DNA of 9,469 bases from Thermoplasmata archaeon (lineage in GTDB: Archaea; Thermoplasmatota; Thermoplasmata; Thermoplasmatales; GCA-001856825), in contig JAJYRY010000034.1 in NCBI GenBank assembly GCA_021793855.1, forward strand, positions 1 through 9,469, in the 5' to 3' direction. Position numbers and translations under genes: made by a program. Within the stretch, counting starts at the first letter, position 1. Each line of letters begins with the position of its first letter. The notes under the pieces are model-generated. The model was not told where the DNA came from, did not search any database, and was given only the letters and a program-made list of their open reading frames with translations. Positions 1 to 6,393 of this stretch are shown piece by piece.

Positions 1-209
1 GAGATTACGGCGTACTCGATGATTCTTCAGGAAACTCACATAGAGGTCTTTTCATTATAAATCCGGAGGGAATCATAAAGTACATGGTAGTAACGGACGA
101 TAATGTTGGACGAAGTACGGACGAGACATTCAGAGTTCTTGCTGCTCTACAGACAGGTGGGCTTTGCCCGGTAGACTGGGAACCAGGTAAAGCTACGTTG
201 AAAGTTTAA
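1..209 (+). CDS. 2-Cys peroxiredoxin (AhpC/Prx1 type), 3' end only
   Basis: This is the last 68 codons of a gene that begins before the window; the reading frame starts at base 3 and ends at TAA 207-209. The family are cytosolic thiol peroxidases that reduce H2O2 and organic peroxides. The visible part is the end of the thioredoxin fold (HRGLFIINPEGIIKY), then the helix DETFRVLAALQ, then the C-terminal block GGLCPVDWEPG. The Cys at bases 165-167 sits where typical 2-Cys enzymes carry the resolving cysteine (compare GEVCPAxWxPG). The peroxidatic Cys and catalytic Arg lie upstream of the window and cannot be checked. The protein stops shortly after this block, so it lacks the long C-terminal extension of some archaeal peroxiredoxins. 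It converges on the acylphosphatase gene and shows no functional link to the B12 genes. Confidence 0.9.
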   Translation, partial: DYGVLDDSSGNSHRGLFIINPEGIIKYMVVTDDNVGRSTDETFRVLAALQTGGLCPVDWEPGKATLKV

Positions 210-227
210 TTTTTATTTTATTATTTT
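207..227 (+). terminator. T-rich archaeal-type terminator after the peroxiredoxin gene
   Basis: The peroxiredoxin stop codon runs directly into a stretch of T runs (four to five Ts broken by single As), with no hairpin. This is the form of intrinsic terminator known from archaea. It overlaps the 3' end of the convergent acylphosphatase gene. On the minus strand the same DNA is A-rich, so it would end only the plus-strand transcript. Confidence 0.5.
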
Positions 228-479
228 AAAATTGTCAAATTCTTCCTCCACAACGTATCTCTTCTTGACGTCTGTTACGAGAGCATTCGGTATCTCTGAC
301 GTGCAGTACTGTATTAGTTTCTCGACGGAATCAGGATCACCTTGTATCATAGCCTCAACTGAGCCGTCCTTCATGTTTTTGACCCATCCTTTGAGATTGA
401 GTGACTTGGCCATCCTTCTGGTTCGTTCCCTAAATCCTACCCCCTGGACAATCCCATATAATTTTACATTGCACTGCAT
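213..479 (-). CDS. acyP: acylphosphatase
   Basis: This 88-residue protein is full length for the family (about 90-100 aa), a small cytosolic alpha/beta sandwich that hydrolyses acyl phosphates such as acetyl phosphate or 1,3-bisphosphoglycerate. The signature GIVQGVGFR is at residues 9-17, with Arg17 as the phosphate-binding catalytic arginine. The second signature, GWVKNMKDGSVE, is at 31-42, with Asn35 as the conserved catalytic asparagine. The ATG at 479 is chosen because only five residues precede the first strand and because a TATA-like element lies about 29 bases upstream, as expected for a leaderless mRNA. The stop is 3 bases from the stop of the convergent peroxiredoxin gene. Its biological role in archaea is poorly defined, and nothing here ties it to the B12 cluster beyond location. 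Confidence 0.93.
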   Translation of the reverse strand: MQCNVKLYGIVQGVGFRERTRRMAKSLNLKGWVKNMKDGSVEAMIQGDPDSVEKLIQYCTSEIPNALVTDVKKRYVVEEEFDNFKIIK

Positions 480-502
480 TAAAACACCATAATCAGGATG
501 TT

Positions 503-512
503 CAAATATTTA
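503..512 (-). promoter_or_regulatory. TATA box of the acylphosphatase gene
   Basis: On the minus strand this reads TAAATATTTG, close to the archaeal TATA consensus. Its centre is about 29 bases before the acyP ATG, which puts the transcription start at or within a few bases of the start codon, so the mRNA is probably leaderless. No Shine-Dalgarno sequence precedes the ATG, which agrees. Confidence 0.5.
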
Positions 513-513
513 C

Positions 514-534
514 TGCTACAGTGTAACTGCAGCA
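514..534. repeat. imperfect palindrome next to the acyP TATA box
   Basis: The sequence TGCTACAGT-GTA-ACTGCAGCA has 9-bp arms matching at 8 of 9 positions around a 3-bp centre. On the minus strand it lies immediately upstream of the acyP TATA box, where the TFB recognition element and proximal regulator sites sit. Size and place suggest a dimeric regulator's operator, but the regulator is unknown and one copy cannot exclude chance. Confidence 0.35.
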
Positions 535-727
535 ATGAAATTGGATACAGATATTTATCTTTGACGAGAATATATTATCTTCTTATTACAATCATAGGTA
601 CTTGTAGAGAGGATAGGTTCTCATCGATATGACAGGAATACCAGTGATAACATCTTGGTGACTCCCAGAAAAAGTGGTGGAATCATTATTCATTATGAAG
701 TTCTTCACCGCTAGGGTATTATTATGA

Positions 728-2158
728 CTACCTATTATTCACAGCACTTAGAATGTAATCCAGATCAATGCTTTTCTTCACTACCTCTGCAAACCTCTGT
801 ATTTCGTAATTTGTGCTTGCTACTGATAATAATTTCAATGGTTCCATACCGAGCTCCTTCCTTACAAGATTCAAAAGTGCTTGAGTGAACGATGTGTTAT
901 CAAAAATGCCGTGTATATAAGTGCCGATGACTTTAGACTTATACGATCCTTCCATTAAATTTGTGTCCTTGCCATCTTCAGATATTATATTTGAGAAATG
1001 CGGCCTTCCCACAGACTTGCCATTGTGTATTTCATAACCTCCTACAATCATTCCTCTCATGTGAGGGTATAGGATTCTCGATCTGACCTGCCTTACCACC
1101 TTCCTGCCCTTTAGGAGGGTAGTTATATCCAACAATCCCGCACCCTCAATCTTTCCTCTGCCCGTTTCATCAACATCATCTACCCATTTACCCAGCATCT
1201 GGAGACCTCCGCAGATGCCCACTATGAATCTTTCGCTTGAGGTCCTTTTAAGAATGTCAATGTAGCCCTCATTCCTCAGGTAATCAAGATCAACTGTAGT
1301 GAGCTTGGACCCTGGTATGGCTATGATATCGCACTTTTCAATCAATTCTGGTACTGTTATGTACTGAAAGCCTATGCCTTGATATCTTTCCAAGATTTCG
1401 AAGTCCGTGGCATTTGCCATATTTGGGGTTTTCACTATCCCTACCATAGGCTTTCCCTCTCTCCTCTGGAATGTTCTAAGTGAATCTTCTTCTGGGATAC
1501 TATTGGCAACGAATGGGACTGTGCCAAGAATCTTTGTTGAGAACCTTCTTTCTATGTAATCGAATCCAGGTTTTAGGAGTTTTTCATCACCTCTAAATTT
1601 GTTCACTATTATTCCAATCAGGTCATTGAAGGAAACAAGATCAAGCGTTCCAACGGCACTGGCAAATGCTCCACCTCTCTCTATGTCAACTACGAGGATC
1701 TCCTTTGCTCCAACGAGTTTTGAGAACCGGGTATTTGCTATATCCCCACTAAGATTTATTTCTGCAGGGGAACCTGCGCCCTCAATAACAATCAGGTCAT
1801 AGCTCCTTTTTAGTATATTGAAAGACTCCAGTGCTTTTTCAAGAAAGGATTCTCCTTTTGCATTGAAATACCTTTCTGAATCATACGTGCCGACGTGTTT
1901 CCCCTGAACTATCACGTGTGTTTTTCCACCTTCTGGCTTCAAAAGTATTGGGTTCATGTGAACTGATGGTTCAATGCCAGCTGCCAAAGATTGGACTATT
2001 TGCGCATACGCCATTTCTCCTCCATTTGCAACTCCTGCATTCAGGGACATATTCTGTACCTTGAATGGTGCCACTTTAATTCCCATACCAGAGAATATTT
2101 TACACAGTGCTGTCACCATTAGTGATTTTCCAGCTCCTGAGGATGTACCCAAAATCAT
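728..2158 (-). CDS. cbiP: cobyric acid synthase (glutamine-hydrolysing) CbiP/CobQ
   Basis: It amidates four side chains (b, d, e, g) of adenosylcobyrinic a,c-diamide using ATP and glutamine, giving adenosylcobyric acid. At 476 residues it is the usual length. The N-terminal ATPase domain has P-loop GTSSGAGKS at 4-12, then APFKVQNMSLNA at 30-41 and EGAGSPAEINL at 126-136. The C-terminal class I glutamine amidotransferase domain has GICGGLQMLG at 314-323 (nucleophile Cys316), GGYEIHNG at 373-380, and YIHGIFDN with catalytic His416. The GYEIHxG block separates CobQ from CbiA. The ATG at 2158 is the only usable start, since an in-frame stop lies upstream, although it leaves an unusually short lead of three residues before the P-loop motif. 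It begins 13 bases after the cobD stop, without a clear Shine-Dalgarno, and is the last gene of its arm. Confidence 0.95.
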   Translation of the reverse strand: MILGTSSGAGKSLMVTALCKIFSGMGIKVAPFKVQNMSLNAGVANGGEMAYAQIVQSLAAGIEPSVHMNPILLKPEGGKTHVIVQGKHVGTYDSERYFNAKGESFLEKALESFNILKRSYDLIVIEGAGSPAEINLSGDIANTRFSKLVGAKEILVVDIERGGAFASAVGTLDLVSFNDLIGIIVNKFRGDEKLLKPGFDYIERRFSTKILGTVPFVANSIPEEDSLRTFQRREGKPMVGIVKTPNMANATDFEILERYQGIGFQYITVPELIEKCDIIAIPGSKLTTVDLDYLRNEGYIDILKRTSSERFIVGICGGLQMLGKWVDDVDETGRGKIEGAGLLDITTLLKGRKVVRQVRSRILYPHMRGMIVGGYEIHNGKSVGRPHFSNIISEDGKDTNLMEGSYKSKVIGTYIHGIFDNTSFTQALLNLVRKELGMEPLKLLSVASTNYEIQRFAEVVKKSIDLDYILSAVNNR

Positions 2159-2171
2159 TAATGGACTGTAC

Positions 2172-3149
2172 TTACCGGAATGATACGTACCCAGGGGGCC
2201 TCACCTCCAATTCCCTTAGTAACGATAGGAGTAGATCGTTGTCCTTCTTTCTCTTTATGGAAAACCTTATCGCATCGGTGAGTCCAAAAGATGAGCAGTC
2301 CCTCACAAGTATTCCATTCTCCTTAAGCCTCTTAACTGCCACTGTTGCACTTCCCACCGAAGCCAGAAAGTAACTCGCATCTGTTCTGAGTCCGGTAGTC
2401 TCAGATATCCTTCTTCTTTCGTTGCGAATTTTCTCTAAAGAAGTAGACAAAAATTTCCTATCTTTCAGTATATCTTCTATAAATGCACAACCAATCGTAC
2501 CTATTCCCCACGGGAGTCTCATATCTCTGAATTTATCCGCCAGTGGTCTCGAAGTTATAGCATACCCGATCCTGATCCCTGAAAGATTGTAGGCCTTGCT
2601 GAAAGACCTCATGACTACCACATTATCATTAATTTCGTATGGAACTACTGAATCAACAAAGTCTATGAATGCTTCATCCAGTATGAGCATGAAATTCTTG
2701 GCTTCAGCCTGCTCTACCAGCTCATTGACATATCTATAATACTTCCCCGTGGGATTGTTAGGGTTGGCAAAGAATAAAACGTCCCCACGACTTGGCGTCA
2801 GTTCGGATATATCCGGATCAGGATTGTTAATGATTCTAATATCTGAACCTAAAAGTCTGGCCGTTCTTACATATTCCCCATAAGTGCTTCTCAGCGAAAC
2901 GAATCTTTTTTTCCTGAAATAGGTTATTATTATCTGTATCTGTTCAGTAATGCCAGCAGTTATTACGACGTCCTGTGGAATACCTAATTTGTTCTTGATG
3001 TCATTCTCAAGTCTTTCATTGCAATAGGGATACCTTTCAATTTTTGCCCTTTCTAAGGCTCTCTTGACAAACGGTGGTCTGTATGGATTTGCTGAGTAAG
3101 AAAAATCCCTTAATTTTTCTTCCCCCTCTCTAGCTCCACCATGTTCCAT
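2172..3149 (-). CDS. cobD: L-threonine-O-3-phosphate decarboxylase CobD (PLP-dependent)
   Basis: It decarboxylates L-threonine-O-3-phosphate to (R)-1-aminopropan-2-ol phosphate, the linker of the nucleotide loop. The fold is aminotransferase class I/II: ANPNNPTG at 128-135, DEAFIDF at 158-164, SFSKAYNLSGIRIGY at 182-196 with Lys185 as the PLP Schiff-base lysine, and IRFS at 294-297 with a carboxylate-binding Arg. The N-terminal HGG followed by DFSYSANP (15-22) and the late block VRDCSSFGL (282-290) are CobD-like rather than typical of histidinol-phosphate aminotransferase (HisC), the main alternative. Its position beside cbiB, whose product uses the amine, agrees. At 325 aa it is somewhat shorter than enterobacterial CobD (about 360). 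The ATG at 3149 is the only option, because an in-frame TGA lies four codons upstream, and it overlaps the end of cbiB by 20 bases. Confidence 0.88.
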   Translation of the reverse strand: MEHGGAREGEEKLRDFSYSANPYRPPFVKRALERAKIERYPYCNERLENDIKNKLGIPQDVVITAGITEQIQIIITYFRKKRFVSLRSTYGEYVRTARLLGSDIRIINNPDPDISELTPSRGDVLFFANPNNPTGKYYRYVNELVEQAEAKNFMLILDEAFIDFVDSVVPYEINDNVVVMRSFSKAYNLSGIRIGYAITSRPLADKFRDMRLPWGIGTIGCAFIEDILKDRKFLSTSLEKIRNERRRISETTGLRTDASYFLASVGSATVAVKRLKENGILVRDCSSFGLTDAIRFSIKRKKDNDLLLSLLRELEVRPPGYVSFR

Positions 3150-4029
3150 GGAAATAAATCACCACCATCAATATGAAAAATAGTGAATATGATATTAAGC
3201 GTATTGCATATTCAAGCCCCCTAAGTGTTTCTGGATTTGGAAATGATTTTCCGTCCACAAAATAATGACCAATTTTCTCAATTTTAACGTTGAATAACGC
3301 AGCCATCGTTGCCATAGAATACATGCCATTTATCTTTAATCTCCTGTAATTTTTCAGGTTTCTGTAAACGCGCCTAGGGCTTGCGGCCATAACTAACAGT
3401 GCGAAAAGTCTCGAAGGTATAAAATTCAGGACATCATCAGCTCTCGCAGCGAATTTACCGAAGAACTCATATCTATCATTTCTGTAACCTATCATCGCAT
3501 CTGCAGTGTTTACTATTCTGAAAATGACTGCACCCCAAATTCCAAAAAGAGCCAGATAAAACAGCGGTGAAACCACTGAATCCACAAGATTTTCTGACCC
3601 AGACTCGAATGCTGCTGAATACAAATGGTTCTTGTCCAGACCTGCTACGTCCCTTGATACTATCTGAGAGGTGTTTCTTTTCAGTGCTTCTATATCATCA
3701 GTTTCGCATCTCTTTATGGATTTAACCAATCCACCGACAGAAAATGTAGACTTTAGTATATAAATTTCAACCACCACTCTGATTAAAATCGGCATATATC
3801 CTATGAAGTAAAGAAGTGTTATCCCTATCAAAATCGTCACCAGTACAGACACCATTCCGTTTGTGAATTCTCCTGAATGTGTCGATGATAATCTGTGATT
3901 ATCAAAGAATCCAAGCAATTTCCCAATCCAAGCGACTGGATGAATTTTATTGGGGTATTCAAAGATAAAATCTATTATGAGAGCCGCCATGATAATTAAA
4001 ATCCACAGCTCCCTACCACTTATAGGCAA
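3130..4029 (-). CDS. cbiB: adenosylcobinamide-phosphate synthase CbiB
   Basis: This integral membrane enzyme condenses adenosylcobyric acid with aminopropanol phosphate to give adenosylcobinamide phosphate. Family blocks in order are IHPVAWIG (29-36), ENLVDSVVSPLFY (146-158), NTADAMIGYRNDRYEFFG (174-191), ARADDVLNFIPSRL (195-208) and NGMYSMATMAALFNVKIEK (234-252). Hydrophobic spans lie near 8-22, 58-95 (probably two), 155-173, 205-217 and 275-293. The listed start at 4029 is a TTG giving 299 aa, with GGAG four bases upstream, and overlaps cobY by 17 bases. An ATG at 3990 (residue 14) would give MAALIIDFIFEYP and also fits the family, with no overlap. I cannot decide between them. Its 3' end overlaps cobD by 20 bases. 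Confidence 0.93.
   Translation of the reverse strand: MPISGRELWILIIMAALIIDFIFEYPNKIHPVAWIGKLLGFFDNHRLSSTHSGEFTNGMVSVLVTILIGITLLYFIGYMPILIRVVVEIYILKSTFSVGGLVKSIKRCETDDIEALKRNTSQIVSRDVAGLDKNHLYSAAFESGSENLVDSVVSPLFYLALFGIWGAVIFRIVNTADAMIGYRNDRYEFFGKFAARADDVLNFIPSRLFALLVMAASPRRVYRNLKNYRRLKINGMYSMATMAALFNVKIEKIGHYFVDGKSFPNPETLRGLEYAIRLISYSLFFILMVVIYFHGTWWS
3159..3167 (-). promoter_or_regulatory. Shine-Dalgarno site of cobD inside cbiB
   Basis: On the minus strand GGTGGTGAT lies nine bases before the cobD ATG, within cbiB coding sequence. It closely matches the complement of the archaeal 16S rRNA tail (GGAGGTGATC) and supports the ATG at 3149 and internal initiation or translational coupling. Confidence 0.5.
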
Positions 4030-4531
4030 TAGTCTCCGCCCTCCTGAGGTCCTCCGCTGTGTTTATGTTTAACGAAAGGATATGATTTTCGAATTCCACT
4101 ACTTCGTCCTGCTCATCTCCGGGTACTGCTATGTTAAGTCCTATGTAGACTTTTTCTCCTGAAGAATTTACCAAAGCAGTCATGCTTCTACCGTGGTACC
4201 TAGAGACGAATAAATTGATGGTTTCAGTGTCAACGAATACGGAATCACCGTTGACAACTAACAAAGGTCTAGAAAACTTTTCAAGGAGAAATTTAACGTC
4301 ATCTGGGTAGCTAATTCCAGGCGTAATTATAGAATTGTATCTCTTGCAATATTCCAGGGTTCTCGGTGCATTCCAAGACACGGCGACAAAGAACCTCTTT
4401 ACAATTGACATAGACATATTTCCTACTACAATGTCTATTACTCTTTTGCCGTGTATTGTTTCCAAGAGCTTTTCCCTTCCATATCTTGAAGATTTCCCCC
4501 CAGCCATCACAATCCCAAGCATATCAACCAC
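4013..4531 (-). CDS. cobY: GTP:adenosylcobinamide-phosphate guanylyltransferase CobY
   Basis: It transfers GMP from GTP to adenosylcobinamide phosphate, giving adenosylcobinamide-GDP. CobY is the archaeal non-homologous replacement of the guanylyltransferase activity of bacterial CobU and lacks cobinamide kinase activity. The 172-residue protein is a single MobA-like nucleotidyltransferase domain: AGGKSSRYGREKL at 10-22 (glycine-rich nucleotide loop), VNGDSVFVD at 93-101 (metal-binding Asp), YIGLNIA at 129-135 and LNINTAEDL at 154-162. MobA or another sugar/cofactor nucleotidyltransferase is possible from motifs alone, but the place between cobS and cbiB argues strongly for CobY. The start at 4531 is a GTG with GGTGA four bases upstream, the same spacing as at the permease gene. 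An ATG at 4522 would remove three residues. The overlap with cobS is 25 or 16 bases accordingly. Confidence 0.88.
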   Translation of the reverse strand: MVDMLGIVMAGGKSSRYGREKLLETIHGKRVIDIVVGNMSMSIVKRFFVAVSWNAPRTLEYCKRYNSIITPGISYPDDVKFLLEKFSRPLLVVNGDSVFVDTETINLFVSRYHGRSMTALVNSSGEKVYIGLNIAVPGDEQDEVVEFENHILSLNINTAEDLRRAETIAYKW

Positions 4532-5241
4532 ATCGTCACCGCCCTGCTAATTTCATTCATTGCACCGAGTGAGTCTCCGTTGACGAAAGAAAAGTTCTTC
4601 ATGGAAATGAAACCTATTGCAATTGATATGGCACCTCCTGCTAAAATATCCAACCAAATTTTCCATGATATTAAAATAATGGGGAGAGAAATCACAAGAA
4701 AAATCGGAATATCGTATTTCTTCACCTTTCCTTTGAAAAAATTTGCCAAACCAGAGTCTGGAGATGGAAAGAATGTAAGACCAACAAGCATCGAAAATTT
4801 TGAAGAAATTTCAGAAACTAGGAAGAATAAAACGATCGTGTATGTTTGAATTTCGAAAGTGTTTATTGCATAGAATTCTGCAAGTATAACCATTAGCAAT
4901 AAAAATATTCCAGCAGCACCTGTGTTCACGTCTTTCATAGCTTTGATTTTCTCTTCCTTTGTACCTTTCTTCATAATTCCATCGGCAAAATCTGACAGTC
5001 CATCTATATGTAAAAGGCCAGTCACGGCATATATGGAAATGAGGGACAAAATGGAGACGAGGACCCTAGGAAGGAACCTAAATGTTACCAAAAATACTGC
5101 CAATGGGAATAGAGCTATCAAGGCCGAAACGACAACTAGAAGATAGAGGTGAGCTGGTTCCCTATTTACATTATGTACTGGAATTCTTGTGAAGAAAGAT
5201 AGGAGGGACTTCATATTTTCTGATTCTCCGCTCCTCTCCAT
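4507..5241 (-). CDS. cobS: adenosylcobinamide-GDP ribazoletransferase (cobalamin 5'-phosphate synthase) CobS
   Basis: This integral membrane enzyme joins adenosylcobinamide-GDP to alpha-ribazole phosphate (or alpha-ribazole), releasing GMP and forming adenosylcobalamin phosphate. Its 244 residues match the family (about 250). Signatures are FFTRIPV (16-22), GLLHIDGLSDFADG (75-88) with the Asp-rich metal and phosphate site, EKIKAMKDVNTGAAGI (97-112) and NGDSLGAMNEISRA (221-234). Hydrophobic spans near 32-54, 58-74, 110-128, 133-157, 178-193 and 196-212 fit a polytopic protein. It is the first gene of the minus arm, so it should set that transcript's promoter in the 5242-5418 gap. The ATG at 5241 is listed. 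The ATG at 5214 gives MKSLLSFFTRIPV, closer to the usual family N-terminus, with GGAG 11 bases upstream. Confidence 0.94.
   Translation of the reverse strand: MERSGESENMKSLLSFFTRIPVHNVNREPAHLYLLVVVSALIALFPLAVFLVTFRFLPRVLVSILSLISIYAVTGLLHIDGLSDFADGIMKKGTKEEKIKAMKDVNTGAAGIFLLLMVILAEFYAINTFEIQTYTIVLFFLVSEISSKFSMLVGLTFFPSPDSGLANFFKGKVKKYDIPIFLVISLPIILISWKIWLDILAGGAISIAIGFISMKNFSFVNGDSLGAMNEISRAVTMWLICLGL
4536..4540 (-). promoter_or_regulatory. Shine-Dalgarno site deciding the cobY GTG start
   Basis: GGTGA on the minus strand ends four bases before the GTG at 4531 and lies inside cobS. The permease gene at 6394 has the identical GGTGA and four-base spacer before its ATG. This favours the GTG over the ATG at 4522, for which the spacing would be 13 bases. 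Confidence 0.4.
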
Positions 5242-5270
5242 GTCTTGAGGAATGACAGATTGCAGTCAAT

Positions 5271-5281
5271 CCAGATAACTA
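5271..5281 (-). promoter_or_regulatory. weak TATA-like element for the cobS-to-cbiP arm
   Basis: On the minus strand TAGTTATCTGG lies about 30-40 bases before the cobS ATG at 5241 and directly after the minus-facing copy of the 18-bp element. It is a poor match to the archaeal TATA consensus, so the site is a guess from position. A weak core promoter would fit activator dependence. Confidence 0.25.
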
Positions 5282-5299
5282 GAAAAACCAAGGTATGAA
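5282..5299 (-). repeat. 18-bp element, copy facing cobS
   Basis: On the minus strand this reads TTCATACCTTGGTTTTTC. It matches the plus-strand copy at 5346-5363 in 17 of 18 positions, in inverted orientation, 46 bases apart. It ends about 41 bases before the cobS ATG, next to the expected TFB/TBP binding region. Each divergent arm therefore has one copy in the same orientation toward its first gene, as expected for a shared regulator's binding site. See the findings for the alternative that it forms a hairpin. Confidence 0.5.
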
Positions 5300-5345
5300 G
5301 AGCACGGAATATGTGGATGGGCTCCAATACATGAGTTTGTGGTCT

Positions 5346-5363
5346 TTCATATCTTGGTTTTTC
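5346..5363 (+). repeat. 18-bp element, copy facing cobT
   Basis: The plus strand reads TTCATATCTTGGTTTTTC, differing from the cobS-facing copy at one position (T for C). It lies 30 bases upstream of the cobT TATA box, a usual distance for an archaeal activator site. Because the predicted cobT transcript starts near 5428, this copy should not be part of that mRNA. Confidence 0.5.
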
Positions 5364-5392
5364 CATAATACTTACTGGTAAATTCAAAAGGG

Positions 5393-5400
5393 TTAAATAA
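5393..5400 (+). promoter_or_regulatory. TATA box and purine-rich BRE of cobT
   Basis: TTAAATAA is preceded by AAAAGGG (5386-5392), which fits a purine-rich TFB recognition element. The TATA centre is about 31 bases before the ATG at 5428, so transcription should start at or just before that codon and yield a leaderless mRNA. This also argues for the ATG at 5428 as the cobT start. Confidence 0.55.
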
Positions 5401-5427
5401 ACTTTAATTTTATCAAATTTGCTTTAC

Positions 5428-6393
5428 ATGATATTCATACTGGCAATAGGCAACTCAGCGGTATCGCAGATAAATGGAATAACAGCTGCAGGGGAAAGCG
5501 AGGAATTAATAAAATTTACTCCCCCTGCTGACGCGGAATATTTGTTTTACGACAGACCGAAATGCATTGAGGCCATACCCATTACTCCTTCTGGGAGCCC
5601 AACTCCAGCAATAGTGACAAAAGCCTCCAAGATACTTGTTGGATTCCCCGTCCTAGTCACCAGGGTTGGGTCTATAGCTAGTCCTTCCGTTCCGTATTTC
5701 TTTATTTCAGACTCGCAAGGAAAAGATATTAGAACAGAGTCTGGAGTACCAGAAATAAACGAAATTCTTGAAAAGAGCAGTATCCTTGCTGATGAGGTAT
5801 TCAATGCAGATGATGAGGTTATGTTGGCGGAAAGTATCCCTGGAGGTACCACTACTGCTATGGCAATCCTTCGCAGCCTTGGCTATGATTCAGTCTCATC
5901 TTCGTCCATGTCACGAAATCCCGTGTCACTTAAATTGAAAGTCGTGGAGGATGCCCTAAAAAGGGTCGGTGATATAGGACGGAATGAAGTACTCAGGGAG
6001 CTTGGAGATCCCGTCTTGGCATTCCTATATGGTTTTACCAGAAGGTTTAGGGGGAAAGTCTATTTAGCCGGAGGGACACAAATGCTTGCAGTTGCGGCAC
6101 TGTTAAATTCGGACGGGTTGAATCAAGCTACAATTGTGACTACTAAATACGTAATAGCAGATAAAACTGCTACGTTTACGCGAACTGCTAATGAGATAGG
6201 CTCACCCTTCGTTGAGGCCAAGATAGACCTGTCCTTTTCAAGATATCCTGGAATAAGAGAGTATGAGAAAGGGATAGTGAAGGAAGGAGTCGGAGCAGGA
6301 GGAGCTTATTATCTGGCGTCAACCACGGGATTCACCAATAAAGAAATAGTGGATAAGATAGACAATCTTTATTCAGATCTTATCGGTGAATAG
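5428..6393 (+). CDS. cobT: nicotinate-nucleotide:lower-ligand-base phosphoribosyltransferase, archaeal CobT family
   Basis: It is predicted to transfer phosphoribose from nicotinate mononucleotide to the lower-ligand base, giving the alpha-ribazole phosphate (or analogue) used by CobS. The 321-residue protein follows the archaeal CobT-like family: ESIPGGTTTAMAIL at 135-148, the SSSMSRNP run at 158-165 followed by LK at 168-169, LAGGTQMLAVAAL at 213-225 and KEGVGAGGA at 285-293. No membrane span or signal is seen, so it is cytosolic. The base it uses (5,6-dimethylbenzimidazole, adenine or other) cannot be read from the sequence. The ATG at 5428 is chosen from TATA spacing; a TTG at 5419 would add three residues. 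It leads the plus arm and abuts the permease gene, its stop codon lying directly before the next ATG. Confidence 0.87.
   Translation: MIFILAIGNSAVSQINGITAAGESEELIKFTPPADAEYLFYDRPKCIEAIPITPSGSPTPAIVTKASKILVGFPVLVTRVGSIASPSVPYFFISDSQGKDIRTESGVPEINEILEKSSILADEVFNADDEVMLAESIPGGTTTAMAILRSLGYDSVSSSSMSRNPVSLKLKVVEDALKRVGDIGRNEVLRELGDPVLAFLYGFTRRFRGKVYLAGGTQMLAVAALLNSDGLNQATIVTTKYVIADKTATFTRTANEIGSPFVEAKIDLSFSRYPGIREYEKGIVKEGVGAGGAYYLASTTGFTNKEIVDKIDNLYSDLIGE
6385..6389 (+). promoter_or_regulatory. Shine-Dalgarno site of the permease gene
   Basis: GGTGA ends four bases before the ATG at 6394 and lies in the last codons of cobT. Together with the zero-base gap between stop and start, it indicates translational coupling of cobT and the permease. 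Confidence 0.5.

Larger units (their letters stand above)
480..727. other. non-coding gap between acyP and the end of the minus-strand cob arm
   Basis: The 248 bases hold the acyP promoter elements at the left end and the untranslated tail of the cbiP transcript at the right. I see no gene. The longest notable frame, an ATG at 535, stops after nine codons. No tRNA-like T arm or clear C/D-box RNA was found. On the minus strand the only run of five Ts after the cbiP stop is at 669-673, a weak terminator candidate. Confidence 0.6.

Noticed and set aside
232..492. 86-codon open frame on the plus strand opposite acylphosphatase
   Set aside because: It lies antisense to a gene with complete catalytic motifs and has no recognisable domain or ribosome binding site.
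535..564. Nine-codon frame with an ATG 27 bases after a near-symmetric TATA element
   Set aside because: It is too short and has no supporting signal; the TATA element is better explained by acyP on the other strand.
480..727. CRISPR repeats, tRNA or C/D-box RNA in the gap
   Set aside because: There are no repeated units and no T-arm consensus, and the one GTGATAA (644-650) resembling a C box lacks a convincing paired D box.
2172..3149. Histidinol-phosphate aminotransferase (HisC) as the identity of the PLP enzyme
   Set aside because: The N-terminal HGG/DFSxxANP and late RDCSSFGL blocks and the position between cbiB and cbiP fit CobD better; no other histidine gene is nearby.
5242..5418. 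Cobalamin riboswitch between cobS and cobT
   Set aside because: I could not find a B12-box-like segment, and the predicted cobT transcript is leaderless, leaving no room for an aptamer.
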